In this document: piece by piece, positions 1-8,299 of the stretch
How positions within the stretch are numbered: the stretch's first letter is position 1
Layout of the letters: each line of letters opens with the position of its first letter
NCBI GenBank assembly: GCA_905214265.1
Contig: CAJMLQ010000046.1
Location: forward strand, 1-19,531
Direction of reading: 5' to 3'
Length of the DNA: 19,531 nt
Origin: an uncultured bacterium
GTDB taxonomy: Bacteria > Bacillota > Clostridia > Oscillospirales > Ruminococcaceae
The notes under the pieces: generated by a model
The model's input: the letters and a program-made list of their open reading frames with translations, nothing else
Told to the model about the DNA's origin: nothing
Databases searched by the model: none
Position numbers and translations under genes: made by a program

Positions 1-1
1 C

Positions 2-1531
2 TGCCCAACGGTCACGGAGGACGGAAAAATTGAGCTAAAGCGGGCGCGGCATCCCCTCATTGACCCTAAAAAGGTCGTTCCCATCGACGTCCATCTGGGG
101 GATGAATTCACCTGCCTGGTGGTCACCGGCCCCAACACCGGCGGCAAGACCGTCACGCTAAAAACCCTGGGACTGCTGACCCTCATGACCATGTGCGGGC
201 TGCTGATCCCGGTCGCCGACGGTTCCGCCATTTCCACCTTTGAAAATATTCTGGTGGACATCGGCGATGAACAGAGCATCGAGCAGTCCCTCTCCACTTT
301 TTCTGCGCATATGACCAATATCGTTTCCATCCTGGAGGAAGCGGACTACCGTTCTCTGGTGCTGGTGGACGAATTGGGCTCCGGCACCGATCCGGTGGAA
401 GGCGCGGCGCTGGCCATCGCCATTCTGGAAAAATTCCGGCAGCGGCACTGCCGGGTCGCCGCCACGACCCACTATGCAGAGCTGAAAATGTACGCTCTCC
501 AGACCGAAGGGGTCGAAAATGCCTGCTGCGAATTCGACGTGGAGAGCTTGAAGCCCACTTATCGGCTGCTCATCGGCGTTCCGGGGCGTTCCAACGCCTT
601 CGCCATCTCCCAGAAGCTTGGCCTGGATGAAACAGTCATCGCCCACGCCAAGTCCCTGGTGCAGAGTGAGAACAAGCAGTTTGAAGATGTGATCGACTCT
701 TTGGAGGCCTCCCGTCACCAGTACGAGGCTCTGACCCGGGAACTGGCGGAAAAGCAGGCTGAGATCGACCGTGTCCGCCAGGAAGTCAAAGAGCACAAGG
801 AACGCCTCGCCCGGGAAAAGGCGCAGGAGGTGGAAAAGGCCAAGCAGCAGGCCATGCGCATCGTCTCGGAGGTACAGGGGCAGGCCAATGCGCTGATGGA
901 CGAATTGAACGAGATCCGGCGGGAGCAGGACCGGGAGGCCTTCTCCCAGAAAGCTCTGGCCGCCCGCAGCCAGCTGAAATCCAAGCTGGATCGGCTCCAC
1001 GACGCCGCAAATCCCATTGCAGAGCGAGAAAACATCAGCTACACCCTCCCCCGCCCGCTGAAAACAGGCGACACCGTTCTCATCGTTGACATCGACAAGG
1101 AGGGCACTGTTCTCCAGCCGCAGGACAAATCCGGAAATGTGCTGGTTCAGGCCGGGATTATCAAATCCCGGGTCAAGGTGGAAAACCTCCGGCTATTGGA
1201 CAAGAAAAAGGTCCAGTTTAATGGCTCCAGCGTCCGGAGTGGCGGAAAGGGTTCGGTCAAAAAGACCATGAATGTCGCCGGACGCAGCGCCTCCACCGAA
1301 TGCGACCTCCGAGGGATGACAACGGATGAGGCGCTGTTTGTCCTAGACTCCTTCATCGACAATGCAGTCCTCACTCATGTTCAGCAGATCACCATTATCC
1401 ACGGCAAAGGCACCGGCGCGCTCCGCACCGCCGTCCAGGCACATCTGAAGCAGCACCGGAACATCCGAACCTTCCGGCTGGGTGTTTACGGCGAGGGGGA
1501 AGCTGGCGTTACCGTTGCGGAGATCAAATGA
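2..1531 (+). CDS. mutS2: Endonuclease MutS2, C-terminal part (5' end outside window)
   Basis: MutS2 binds branched DNA or collided ribosomes, depending on the species studied, and couples ATP hydrolysis to a C-terminal Smr nuclease. The reading frame is open from base 2, so the N-terminal third lies outside; about 509 residues remain of a family usually near 780-790. Seen in the fragment: Walker A GPNTGGKT at about residues 43-50, the ABC-type signature region STFSAHM, Walker B LVLVDELGSGTDP at about 119-131, then a long Glu/Lys/Arg-rich coiled coil (about 215-330). The C-terminal Smr domain (last about 75 residues) carries DLRG and HGKGTGALR, the motifs of active Smr nucleases. The coiled coil followed by Smr separates it from MutS1. 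The stop codon overlaps or closely abuts the next gene, which suggests co-transcription with the downstream dehydrogenase. Confidence 0.97.
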   Translation, partial: CPTVTEDGKIELKRARHPLIDPKKVVPIDVHLGDEFTCLVVTGPNTGGKTVTLKTLGLLTLMTMCGLLIPVADGSAISTFENILVDIGDEQSIEQSLSTFSAHMTNIVSILEEADYRSLVLVDELGSGTDPVEGAALAIAILEKFRQRHCRVAATTHYAELKMYALQTEGVENACCEFDVESLKPTYRLLIGVPGRSNAFAISQKLGLDETVIAHAKSLVQSENKQFEDVIDSLEASRHQYEALTRELAEKQAEIDRVRQEVKEHKERLAREKAQEVEKAKQQAMRIVSEVQGQANALMDELNEIRREQDREAFSQKALAARSQLKSKLDRLHDAANPIAERENISYTLPRPLKTGDTVLIVDIDKEGTVLQPQDKSGNVLVQAGIIKSRVKVENLRLLDKKKVQFNGSSVRSGGKGSVKKTMNVAGRSASTECDLRGMTTDEALFVLDSFIDNAVLTHVQQITIIHGKGTGALRTAVQAHLKQHRNIRTFRLGVYGEGEAGVTVAEIK

Positions 1532-1548
1532 CAGAAAGGCGGAGATCT

Positions 1549-2313
1549 ATGGTTTCCATTGACTTAAGCGGAAAATTGGCCGTTATCACCGGTGCCTCCG
1601 GCGAGCTGGGGCGGGTCATGGCGCGCACGCTGGCTGCCGCAGGGGCAGATATCGCCGTGCACTACCATCATGGTGAGGACCGGGCGGAAAATCTGGTGAA
1701 AGAATTGCGCAAAATTAATGTAAAGGTGAATACCTTTTCAGCAGATATCGGCGACCTTCCCAGCGTTTTGCGGATGAAACAAGAGATTTTGGATGTCATG
1801 GGTGAGCCGGACATTGTTGTGGATGCCGCTGTTGTCCAATACCATCCCTGGGCTTCCGTACTGGAGCAGCCAACAGAGGACTACGAGAGTCAGTTCCGCA
1901 GCTGTATCCTGCACAATGTCAACATGGCAAAAGCTTTTATTCCCGCCATGAAAGAAAAAAAATGGGGGCGTTTTATCGGCATCAATACCGAATGCGCCAT
2001 GCAGTGTTATCCCGGCCAGTCTGCTTATGCGGCGGCAAAGCGCGGTATGGACGGGGTCCTGCGGGTGCTTGCCAAGGAAGTGGGCGCTTACGGCATTACA
2101 GTCAATCAGGTTGCTCCCGGCTGGACGATTTCCGACAACTGGCGGCAGGAACCCGGAGACGACAGCGATTACGCCTCCCGAGTGCCTCTAAAGCGCCGGG
2201 GAACCGACCAGGAAATTGCCAATGCGGTTCTGTTTCTCGCTTCAGATTTGGCCAGTTTTATCACCGGCGTCTACCTTCCGGTCTGCGGTGGAAACGAAAT
2301 GCCTTGTATCTGA
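1549..2313 (+). CDS. SDR-family NAD(P)-dependent oxidoreductase, atypical motifs
   Basis: A short-chain dehydrogenase/reductase of about 254 residues; the substrate cannot be told from sequence. The cofactor loop reads TGASGELG at 14-21, so the second glycine of the usual TGxxxGxG is shifted and replaced by Glu. The NNAG motif is DAAV (92-95). The catalytic Asn (N123), Tyr (Y160) and Lys (K164, YxxxK) are present, but the position of the catalytic Ser, 13 residues before the Tyr, is Thr (T147). The C-terminus has the usual LASDLASFITGVYLPVCGG pattern. I chose the ATG at 1549 because it gives the family-typical N-terminus and has AGGCGGAG just upstream. An in-frame ATG at 1528 overlaps the mutS2 stop as ATGA, has its own GGAG five bases upstream, and is a real alternative (261 residues). 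Probably in one transcript with mutS2. Confidence 0.9.
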   Translation: MVSIDLSGKLAVITGASGELGRVMARTLAAAGADIAVHYHHGEDRAENLVKELRKINVKVNTFSADIGDLPSVLRMKQEILDVMGEPDIVVDAAVVQYHPWASVLEQPTEDYESQFRSCILHNVNMAKAFIPAMKEKKWGRFIGINTECAMQCYPGQSAYAAAKRGMDGVLRVLAKEVGAYGITVNQVAPGWTISDNWRQEPGDDSDYASRVPLKRRGTDQEIANAVLFLASDLASFITGVYLPVCGGNEMPCI

Positions 2314-2458
2314 CCACCAACATCGAATCGGATGAGGCATAAAAGCTGCGCGTATAAAAGAAGAGCAGCGGTCCAAAATATTTACAGCGAAACTCCCATG
2401 GATAATGAATGAAGCGCATTGATTTGTTGAGAAAATCGAGGATATAATGGAGCGCCTG
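2314..2458 (+). other. Intergenic stretch between the dehydrogenase and asparaginase genes
   Basis: About 130-145 bases without a convincing gene. I see no terminator-like hairpin, so read-through from the upstream gene into the asparaginase gene is plausible. A TATAAT hexamer at 2443-2448 overlaps the first possible asparaginase start (ATG at 2447), with TTGATT 18 bases upstream at 2419-2424. This is a weak promoter candidate that would place transcription start near 2455. An isolated 26-codon frame (2332-2412) has no ribosome-binding site and is not called. Confidence 0.4.
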
Positions 2459-3451
2459 ATGAAAAAAATCTTGTTGTTGACCACCGGAGGCACGATTGCC
2501 TCAAGGCCTGGATTAGGCGGGCTTGCCCCGGAGGAATCGCCGCCGGAGTTGATGCATACAGTAATGGACCTGCGCCGTCATTACGAAATCGACTGCCGGA
2601 GTATTCTCAGCCTGGACAGTTCAAACATCCAGGCTGAAGAATGGCAGCTCATTGCCCGGAATGTCTATGACGCGCTTCCGGCTTATGATGGGATTGTGAT
2701 CACACATGGAACGGATACCATGGCTTATACCGCTTCTATGTTGGCTTTCATGCTGCAGAACCTAGAAAAGCCTGTGGTCTTGACTGGCTCGCAGCTTCCG
2801 ATCTCCTCCCCCCTGTCGGATGCCCCCACCAATCTGGCCACAGCCTTTGCCGCAGTTCAGGAAGGCGTAGCCGGCGTCAGTGTTGCCTTTGACCATAAGA
2901 TCCTCAACGGCTGCCGTGCGGTGAAAGTACGTACCATGGGGTTTGACGCCTTTGAAAGCGTCAATTCTCCGAATCATGGAGAGGTTTTAGCCAACGGGCT
3001 TCAGCTTTACCGGGATCGGCGCCCGCCCTATACGCAGCCCTGCACTCTGAAAAGCGAAATATGCAACGACGTCTTTCTTCTAAAGCTGATACCCGGCACG
3101 AATCCTGCGATTTTCGACATGCTTTTAAAGATGAACTACCGCGGCGTCGTTTTAGAGGCCTTTGGCGCAGGTGGGCTTCATTTTATCCGCAGGGACCTGT
3201 CAGAAAAGCTCCGAAAACTGGTAGCCTGCGGCGTTGCCGTCGTGGTATGCAGCCAATGTCTCTATGACAGCAGCGATTTTTCCATCTATGAAGTGGGCCG
3301 TAAGATTCTAGAGACCGGCGTAATCCAAGCAGGAGATATGACGACGGAGGCAGTCGTCACCAAACTGATGTGGGCTCTTGGCCAGACCCGGAATCTGGAC
3401 GAAATCCGCCGGATTTTTGCAACGAACTATGCCGGTGAGATCACGCTTTGA
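2459..3451 (+). CDS. ansA: L-asparaginase, cytosolic (type I-like)
   Basis: Hydrolyses L-asparagine to aspartate and ammonia; no signal peptide is visible, consistent with the cytosolic form. Seen: TTGGTIAS at residues 8-15 with the nucleophile Thr12, DSSN at 53-56 (substrate carboxylate binding), HGTDTM at 83-88 with the second catalytic Thr-Asp pair, VLTGSQ near 107-112 with SDAPTNL soon after, and the catalytic Lys at about 157 in AVKVRT. Length of about 330 residues matches the family. I prefer the ATG at 2459, since it begins with MKKILLLTTGG and has GGAG six bases upstream. An in-frame ATG at 2447 also has GAGG at a fair distance, so four extra residues are possible. A strong hairpin follows the stop codon. 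The link to the upstream dehydrogenase is only positional. Confidence 0.94.
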   Translation: MKKILLLTTGGTIASRPGLGGLAPEESPPELMHTVMDLRRHYEIDCRSILSLDSSNIQAEEWQLIARNVYDALPAYDGIVITHGTDTMAYTASMLAFMLQNLEKPVVLTGSQLPISSPLSDAPTNLATAFAAVQEGVAGVSVAFDHKILNGCRAVKVRTMGFDAFESVNSPNHGEVLANGLQLYRDRRPPYTQPCTLKSEICNDVFLLKLIPGTNPAIFDMLLKMNYRGVVLEAFGAGGLHFIRRDLSEKLRKLVACGVAVVVCSQCLYDSSDFSIYEVGRKILETGVIQAGDMTTEAVVTKLMWALGQTRNLDEIRRIFATNYAGEITL

Positions 3452-3459
3452 ATGAAAAT

Positions 3460-3487
3460 AACCTGGAAAGGAATCCCTTTCCAGGTT
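3460..3487. terminator. Bidirectional intrinsic terminator between convergent genes
   Basis: A perfect 12-bp stem (3460-3471 pairing with 3476-3487) with the four-base loop AATC. On the plus strand the stem runs into TTGTATTT. On the minus strand it runs into ATTTTCATT. It lies 8 bases after the asparaginase stop and 34 bases past the stop of the facing ATPase D gene, so it can serve both transcripts. Confidence 0.88.
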
Positions 3488-3521
3488 TTGTATTTATCAG
3501 AGGAAAATCTGGCAGTTTTTT

Positions 3522-4148
3522 CTATTCAGCCTGCTTTTTGTCTTTGGTATGGCGGATGACCTTGAGCCGGGAAAACTCCTCCCGTTCCTTTTCATCCAGC
3601 GCGTTGGTAATAAAAGCAACATTTCCCTGGAAGTTGGGAATGACGATATTCTTCAGAGCATTGGCCCGCCGCTGAGTCTTTTTGATGGAAACTGCCAGAC
3701 GGTAGATGCTGTTTTCCACTTCTGCCAGCAGCACGGTCAGCTCCTTGCACTTTTCAAAGCAGACGCAGGCCTGATCCAGTTGAGAGTTGGAGTTGTGCAG
3801 GCTGTAACGGAACGGCGAACCTGTTCGGGGCTGGATGGTGATGTGCGGAATCTCTACCCCCATCACGCTCCGATAGGTAATTTCGACGCCGGTCTCCACC
3901 GGAGTCGAAAGCGCCAGATCCCGGCAGACGCCCAGGGTCACGCTGGCGCGCTGCAAAGCGCGATAGGCACGCTGATAGGTATCCTCTATTTCATCCCGGA
4001 CAGTCTTGGCGGTATCGATGAGGGTCATCATCTCCCGAATCAGAATGTTGCGCTTCCGGTCCATGAGATCGTAACCCAAACGGGCCAATAACAGGGACTT
4101 TTTGATATTTAAGAGATTGCCTTTGGTGGGAAACACCTGATTTGCCAT
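3522..4148 (-). CDS. atpD: V/A-type ATPase subunit D (central rotor shaft)
   Basis: Subunit D is the coiled-coil shaft that turns inside the A3B3 head and couples it, with F and C, to the membrane ring. The 208-residue product starts MANQVFPTKGNLLNIKKSL, the conserved beginning of the family, and has long N- and C-terminal helices typical of the coiled coil; the C-terminal helix includes KKTQRRANALKNIVIP, another family hallmark. The C-terminus is charged (KDKKQAE). The start is backed by AGGGGGC upstream. It is the last gene of the operon, 30 bases after subunit B, and is followed by the terminator shared with the asparaginase gene. Length fits the family (about 200-215). Confidence 0.97.
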   Translation of the reverse strand: MANQVFPTKGNLLNIKKSLLLARLGYDLMDRKRNILIREMMTLIDTAKTVRDEIEDTYQRAYRALQRASVTLGVCRDLALSTPVETGVEITYRSVMGVEIPHITIQPRTGSPFRYSLHNSNSQLDQACVCFEKCKELTVLLAEVENSIYRLAVSIKKTQRRANALKNIVIPNFQGNVAFITNALDEKEREEFSRLKVIRHTKDKKQAE

Positions 4149-4178
4149 TGGAAAGCCCCCTGTTCAGACGAAATGCAG

Positions 4179-5576
4179 TTATTGACGGAAACGGTCGGCA
4201 CGCTTGGGATCGTAGTAGCGATCGATGAGCTTGTCATCCAACCGGTCCAACTCTTGCCGCGGCAGCAGAGAGAGAAGATCCCAGCCCAAATCCAAGGTCT
4301 GCTCAATGGTGCGGTTATCATGGAATCCCTGGTTCAAAAAATGCGCTTCGAACATCCGGCCGAATTCCAGATACCGTTTGTCGGCATCGGAAAGCTCTTC
4401 CTCGCCGATGACCGACGCCAGCGAACGGGCGTCCTGCACCTTGGCATAGGCGGAAAACAACTGATTGGACACACCGGGATGGTCGGCGCGGGTATAGCCC
4501 TCGCCGATGCCGTCCTTCATCAGACGGGAAAGACTTGGCAGCACCGAAACCGGCGGATATACGCCGGACTGGTCCAGAGAACGGCCCAAAACGATCTGCC
4601 CCTCGGTAATATATCCGGTCAGATCCGGGACCGGATGGGTGATATCGTCATTGGGCATGGTCAGAATCGGAATCTGGGTCACGGAGCCATTGATCCCCTT
4701 CACGATGCCGGCGCGCTCATAGATGGACGCCAGATCCGAATAAAGATAGCCGGGATACCCCTTCCGCCCAGGGATTTCCCCCTTAGAGGAGGAAAATTCC
4801 CGCAGCGCTTCGGCGTAGGAAGTCATGTCAGTCAGAATGACCAGGATATGCATGTTCTGCTCATAGGCCAGGTATTCCGCCACAGTCAACGCGCAGCGGG
4901 GAGTCAGGATCCGCTCGATGATCGGATCACTGGAAAGGTTCAAAAACATGACAACCCGCTCCAGGACGCCGGACTCTTCAAACTGGCGTTTGAAATAATC
5001 CGCTACATCGTTGGTAACGCCCATGGCCGCAAAAACTACGGCGAACTTTTCGCCCTTTTCGTCGCTGATGCGAGCCTGCTTGACGATCTGCGCCGCCAGC
5101 TTGTTGTGGCTCATCCCGGAACCGGAAAAAATCGGCAGCTTCTGCCCCCGGATCAGCGTAACCAGCGCATCAATGGAGGAAATGCCCGTACGAATGTAGT
5201 TCAGAGGGTATTCACGGGAAATCGGATTCAGCGGCTTACCGTTGATATCCGCCCGTTTGGAAGCAAAGATTGGGCCAAGTCCGTCCACCGGAGCTCCGGC
5301 GCCGTTGAAAATCCGCCCCATGACCTCGGGGGACAGGGGCATTTCCATGGGATGGCCCTGGAAGCTGGTCCGGGTATTATTCAGGGCAATGCCGTTGGTG
5401 CCCTCGAATACCTGGAGAACCACCCGTTTCCCCTCGATCTGCACGACCCTGCCCAAACGGCGGCTGCCGTCGGTGAGGATGACCTCCGCCATCTCATCGT
5501 AGCTGACGCCGTCCACATTATCGAGCACAACCAGCGGACCGCTGATTTCTTTAAGCCCTAAAATCTGCACGCTCAT
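4179..5576 (-). CDS. atpB: V/A-type ATPase subunit B (non-catalytic head subunit)
   Basis: Forms the A3B3 hexamer with subunit A and contributes to the nucleotide sites without hydrolysing ATP itself. The 465-residue product has the typical degenerate P-loop position SGSGMSHNKL at 151-160 in place of a true Walker A, and SLSRLM with R351, matching the arginine that reaches into the catalytic site of A. The N-terminal beta-barrel contains EGKRVVLQVFEGTNG. The start ATG follows the subunit A stop directly (TAA then ATG), and the ribosome-binding site GGAGGTG lies inside the end of the A gene, so the two are translationally coupled. No oddity in length or motifs. Confidence 0.98.
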   Translation of the reverse strand: MSVQILGLKEISGPLVVLDNVDGVSYDEMAEVILTDGSRRLGRVVQIEGKRVVLQVFEGTNGIALNNTRTSFQGHPMEMPLSPEVMGRIFNGAGAPVDGLGPIFASKRADINGKPLNPISREYPLNYIRTGISSIDALVTLIRGQKLPIFSGSGMSHNKLAAQIVKQARISDEKGEKFAVVFAAMGVTNDVADYFKRQFEESGVLERVVMFLNLSSDPIIERILTPRCALTVAEYLAYEQNMHILVILTDMTSYAEALREFSSSKGEIPGRKGYPGYLYSDLASIYERAGIVKGINGSVTQIPILTMPNDDITHPVPDLTGYITEGQIVLGRSLDQSGVYPPVSVLPSLSRLMKDGIGEGYTRADHPGVSNQLFSAYAKVQDARSLASVIGEEELSDADKRYLEFGRMFEAHFLNQGFHDNRTIEQTLDLGWDLLSLLPRQELDRLDDKLIDRYYDPKRADRFRQ

Positions 5577-7325
5577 TTATTTCACCTCCGCCAGCTTTCC
5601 GTCAATCAGGGGATAATATGAATCCAATTTGGAAAGATCACTGTTTGGAACATTGTATTTCATTTTAACGATGGCGTCCTCGATCCCCGTTTTGACAATC
5701 AGGGACACCGGTATCCCCTCTTTGACCCGTTTCATCGCCGCATCGTAAAAATAGAGGATCACCTGCATCATGCCAAGCTGTTTCTCCAGCGGGACATAGG
5801 TATCGTCCGCATGGAAAGCGTTCTGCTGCAGGAAGCCCACACGTACCAGACGCGCAGCTTCGATGGTCAGCTTTTGGTCCTCTGGAAGAACGTCCGCGCC
5901 GATGAGTTTGACGATTTCCATCAGCTTGGATTCCTCGGACAGGATGTTGGAAATCCGCTGGCGGCAGGTCAGAAAAGCATTTCCGTAATGCTGATCGTAA
6001 AAGGGCCGCAACTCGTCGATGTATTCACTATAACTGGTGGTCCAGTTGATGGCCGGATAGTGCCGGGCGTAGGCTAACGCCTTATCTAACGCCCAAAAGG
6101 ACCGGACAAAACGCTTGGTGTTCTGGGTGACGGGTTCGGAAAAGTCAGAGCCCTGAGGCGAGACTGCGCCGATAATCGTCACGGAACCTTCGGTCCCGTT
6201 GAGATTGACCATATAGCCTGCACGCTCATAAAATTCCGCAAGCCGGGACGGCAGATACGCCGGGAACCCCTCTTCCGCGGGCATTTCCTCCAGCCGTCCG
6301 GAGATTTCCCGGAGCGCCTCTGCCCAGCGGGAGGTGGAATCAGCCATAATAGCCACATGATACCCCATATCACGGTAATACTCCGCCAAGGTAATGCCGG
6401 TGTAAATGGAGGCTTCCCGAGCTGCTACCGGCATATTGGAGGTGTTGGCGATGAGGATGGTACGGTCGGTCATAGCCCGGCCGGTCTTGGGGTCTACCAG
6501 TTCCGAAAACTCCTCCAGCACCTGCGTCATCTCGTTTCCCCGCTCCCCGCAGCCGATGTAGACGATGATGTCCGCATCGCACCACTTGGCCAGCTGGTGC
6601 TGGGTCATGGTTTTGCCGGTGCCGAATCCGCCGGGGATCGCCGCCGCACCGCCCTTGGCGATGGGAAACAGCGTATCGATAACCCGCTGACCGGTGATCA
6701 GCGGCCGCTGGATGGGCAACCGCTCCTTCACCGGACGGGGCTGCCGAATCGGCCATTTCTGGCAGAGGGTCAACTCCCGTTCCGTTCCGTCCGGCGTCCG
6801 GATCACCGCCACCACATCGTTGACGGTATAAGGACCGTCCGGACTCACCCGGACGACTTCTCCTTCCATTCCCGGAGCCAGCAGGCATTTATGCAGAATC
6901 GCCGGCGTCTCCGGACAGGTGGCATAAATCTCTCCACTATGGAGCATATCACCGGGTTTTACCGTTACCGTTACATCATAGGTTTTTGCGGTGTCCACTG
7001 GGGAAACCATAACGCCCTGATCGATATATGCGCCGGAACCCTTTGCAATTTCTTTCAACGGACGTTCGATCCCGTCAAAAATATTGGCCAGCAGGCCGGG
7101 TCCCAATGTCGCAGAAAGAGGAGCGCCGGTGGAATAGACAGGTTCCCCCGGACGAAGGCCAGTGGTTCCTTCATACACCTGGATGGTTGTAAAACGGTCT
7201 GTGATGCCGATGACCTCGCCGACCAGCCGCCGCTCTCCGACATAGACCATCTCCATCATGGAAAAGTCTCGGGTATCCTTCACTTTCACGACCGGCCCGT
7301 TGATGGAATAAACGGTGTTGTTCAA
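5577..7325 (-). CDS. atpA: V/A-type ATPase catalytic subunit A
   Basis: The ATP-hydrolysing (or synthesising) head subunit. The 582-residue protein has Walker A GGFGTGKT at 232-239, the catalytic Glu in GCGERGNEM (E261), the long insertion between barrel and nucleotide domain typical of V/A-type A subunits (about 110-200), and a C-terminal helical domain. The start codon is TTG (7323-7325), placed 9 bases after AAGGAG. No ATG nearby gives the family N-terminus NTVYSINGPVVKV, so the TTG is well supported. The gene begins 13 bases after the end of subunit E and its stop touches the start of B. The Walker A has Gly and Thr where many relatives have Ala and Cys (GAFGCGKT), a mild variation. Confidence 0.98.
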   Translation of the reverse strand: MNNTVYSINGPVVKVKDTRDFSMMEMVYVGERRLVGEVIGITDRFTTIQVYEGTTGLRPGEPVYSTGAPLSATLGPGLLANIFDGIERPLKEIAKGSGAYIDQGVMVSPVDTAKTYDVTVTVKPGDMLHSGEIYATCPETPAILHKCLLAPGMEGEVVRVSPDGPYTVNDVVAVIRTPDGTERELTLCQKWPIRQPRPVKERLPIQRPLITGQRVIDTLFPIAKGGAAAIPGGFGTGKTMTQHQLAKWCDADIIVYIGCGERGNEMTQVLEEFSELVDPKTGRAMTDRTILIANTSNMPVAAREASIYTGITLAEYYRDMGYHVAIMADSTSRWAEALREISGRLEEMPAEEGFPAYLPSRLAEFYERAGYMVNLNGTEGSVTIIGAVSPQGSDFSEPVTQNTKRFVRSFWALDKALAYARHYPAINWTTSYSEYIDELRPFYDQHYGNAFLTCRQRISNILSEESKLMEIVKLIGADVLPEDQKLTIEAARLVRVGFLQQNAFHADDTYVPLEKQLGMMQVILYFYDAAMKRVKEGIPVSLIVKTGIEDAIVKMKYNVPNSDLSKLDSYYPLIDGKLAEVK

Positions 7326-7338
7326 TCTGTTCCACTCC

Positions 7339-7920
7339 TTACTTCAGATCGGCCTTCCCGGAAGCATAGAACTGCTCTTTGGCCGTTTCCATCCGGGTCT
7401 CCAAGGTCTCGTCCAGATAGACCTGCTTCGCGTCCTGAACGATCACCAGCCCGCCTAACTGTATAAATGGCGCCGCTTCCACCGGGATCTCGCCGGCCAG
7501 CTTCTGTACGCGCTCAATATCCGCACTCCTCGCCAGAATTTTTGCACCGGGGGTCAGGTATTCCCAATTCCGCTCCAGTGCCGCCTGAAGAAAGCGATCA
7601 TAGTCCGCTGTTTCTGTGAAAGCGCGGCTACGCTCCGCCGCTCCGGCAAAAAGCTCTTCCGCCAATTGCTGGCGCCGGAGCAGCAGCTGTTGTTTAGCCG
7701 CCAGCTTTTCCCGCGTCACGCTTTTCGCGAAGCCGCTGCGGATCTCGTCGATCTTCTGCTGAATTTTCTGATAAGCCTGCTGCAGCTCCCGGTCCTGGAC
7801 TCCAGCAAGTTTTTCTTCTTTATATACATCGACCTCGGAAAGGATCTCGCAGGCCTTATTCTCCACTTCGGAAAATACGGCTTTTTCAAATCGGGCCAGC
7901 CTTTCATTCACATTCGGCAT
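7339..7920 (-). CDS. atpE: V/A-type ATPase subunit E (peripheral stalk)
   Basis: Subunit E pairs with the small H subunit to form the peripheral stalk that holds the head against rotation. The 193-residue protein has a long charged N-terminal helix (about 1-95, rich in Glu, Gln, Lys) and a globular C-terminal part containing the conserved pattern GGLVIVQDAKQVYLDETLETR (near 155-175). Start ATG follows a perfect AAAGGAGGT six bases upstream. It lies between F and A in the operon. Identification rests on the C-terminal motif, length and context together. Confidence 0.94.
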   Translation of the reverse strand: MPNVNERLARFEKAVFSEVENKACEILSEVDVYKEEKLAGVQDRELQQAYQKIQQKIDEIRSGFAKSVTREKLAAKQQLLLRRQQLAEELFAGAAERSRAFTETADYDRFLQAALERNWEYLTPGAKILARSADIERVQKLAGEIPVEAAPFIQLGGLVIVQDAKQVYLDETLETRMETAKEQFYASGKADLK

Positions 7921-7958
7921 GGAAATACCTCCTTTGTTGATTTGCTTTTCCGGACAGG

Positions 7959-8267
7959 TTAAATCTTGATACCGACTGCTTCCCGGATATAGCTGGTGAT
8001 GGAACCGCCGATATCAGAATCCCCATGCCGATCCGGAATTTCCACGATCAGCGGGCGTTTCTGGTTCAGCTTGATATCATAGACCACGTCTTTGCAGAGG
8101 GTGATCAGCTTTTTAGTCATCAGCACGATCCCGATATCCTCGGAGCGGCATACCATATCCAACTGTTCCCGGACCTCGCCGTATTCGTGGACCACGACTC
8201 CTTCAATCCCGGCCAGGCGCATCCCGACGCAGGTATCGTTGTTATCGCTGATTACAAACATACGCAT
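7959..8267 (-). CDS. atpF: V/A-type ATPase subunit F (central stalk)
   Basis: Small Rossmann-like subunit that binds D in the central stalk and modulates activity. The product of about 102 residues starts MRMFVISDNNDTCVGMRLAG, close to the family pattern of an F-V-I-x-D start followed by GxRLAG, and later has IGIVLMTKKL and KRPLIVEIPD. I chose the ATG at 8267 because GGGGAG lies eight bases upstream; a GTG at 8276 (three residues longer) sits too close to the AGGAGGGG sequence to be favoured but cannot be excluded. Located between K and E; the name ntpG is used for this subunit in Enterococcus. Confidence 0.93.
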   Translation of the reverse strand: MRMFVISDNNDTCVGMRLAGIEGVVVHEYGEVREQLDMVCRSEDIGIVLMTKKLITLCKDVVYDIKLNQKRPLIVEIPDRHGDSDIGGSITSYIREAVGIKI

Positions 8268-8299
8268 CTGGGCCACTCCCCTCCTGTAAAATGGAAAAC

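Noticed and set aside
158..1000. 280-codon minus-strand frame inside mutS2
   Set aside because: Antisense to the conserved MutS2 ATPase and coiled coil, with no ribosome-binding support or family match.
2332..2412. 26-codon basic mini-frame between the dehydrogenase and asparaginase genes
   Set aside because: No ribosome-binding site and no sign of selection that can be seen from one sequence.
4173..5561. 462-codon open frame on the plus strand opposite ATPase subunit B
   Set aside because: It mirrors almost the whole B gene, has no family resemblance and a low-complexity His/Gly/Gln-rich composition; a shadow of codon bias in a real gene.
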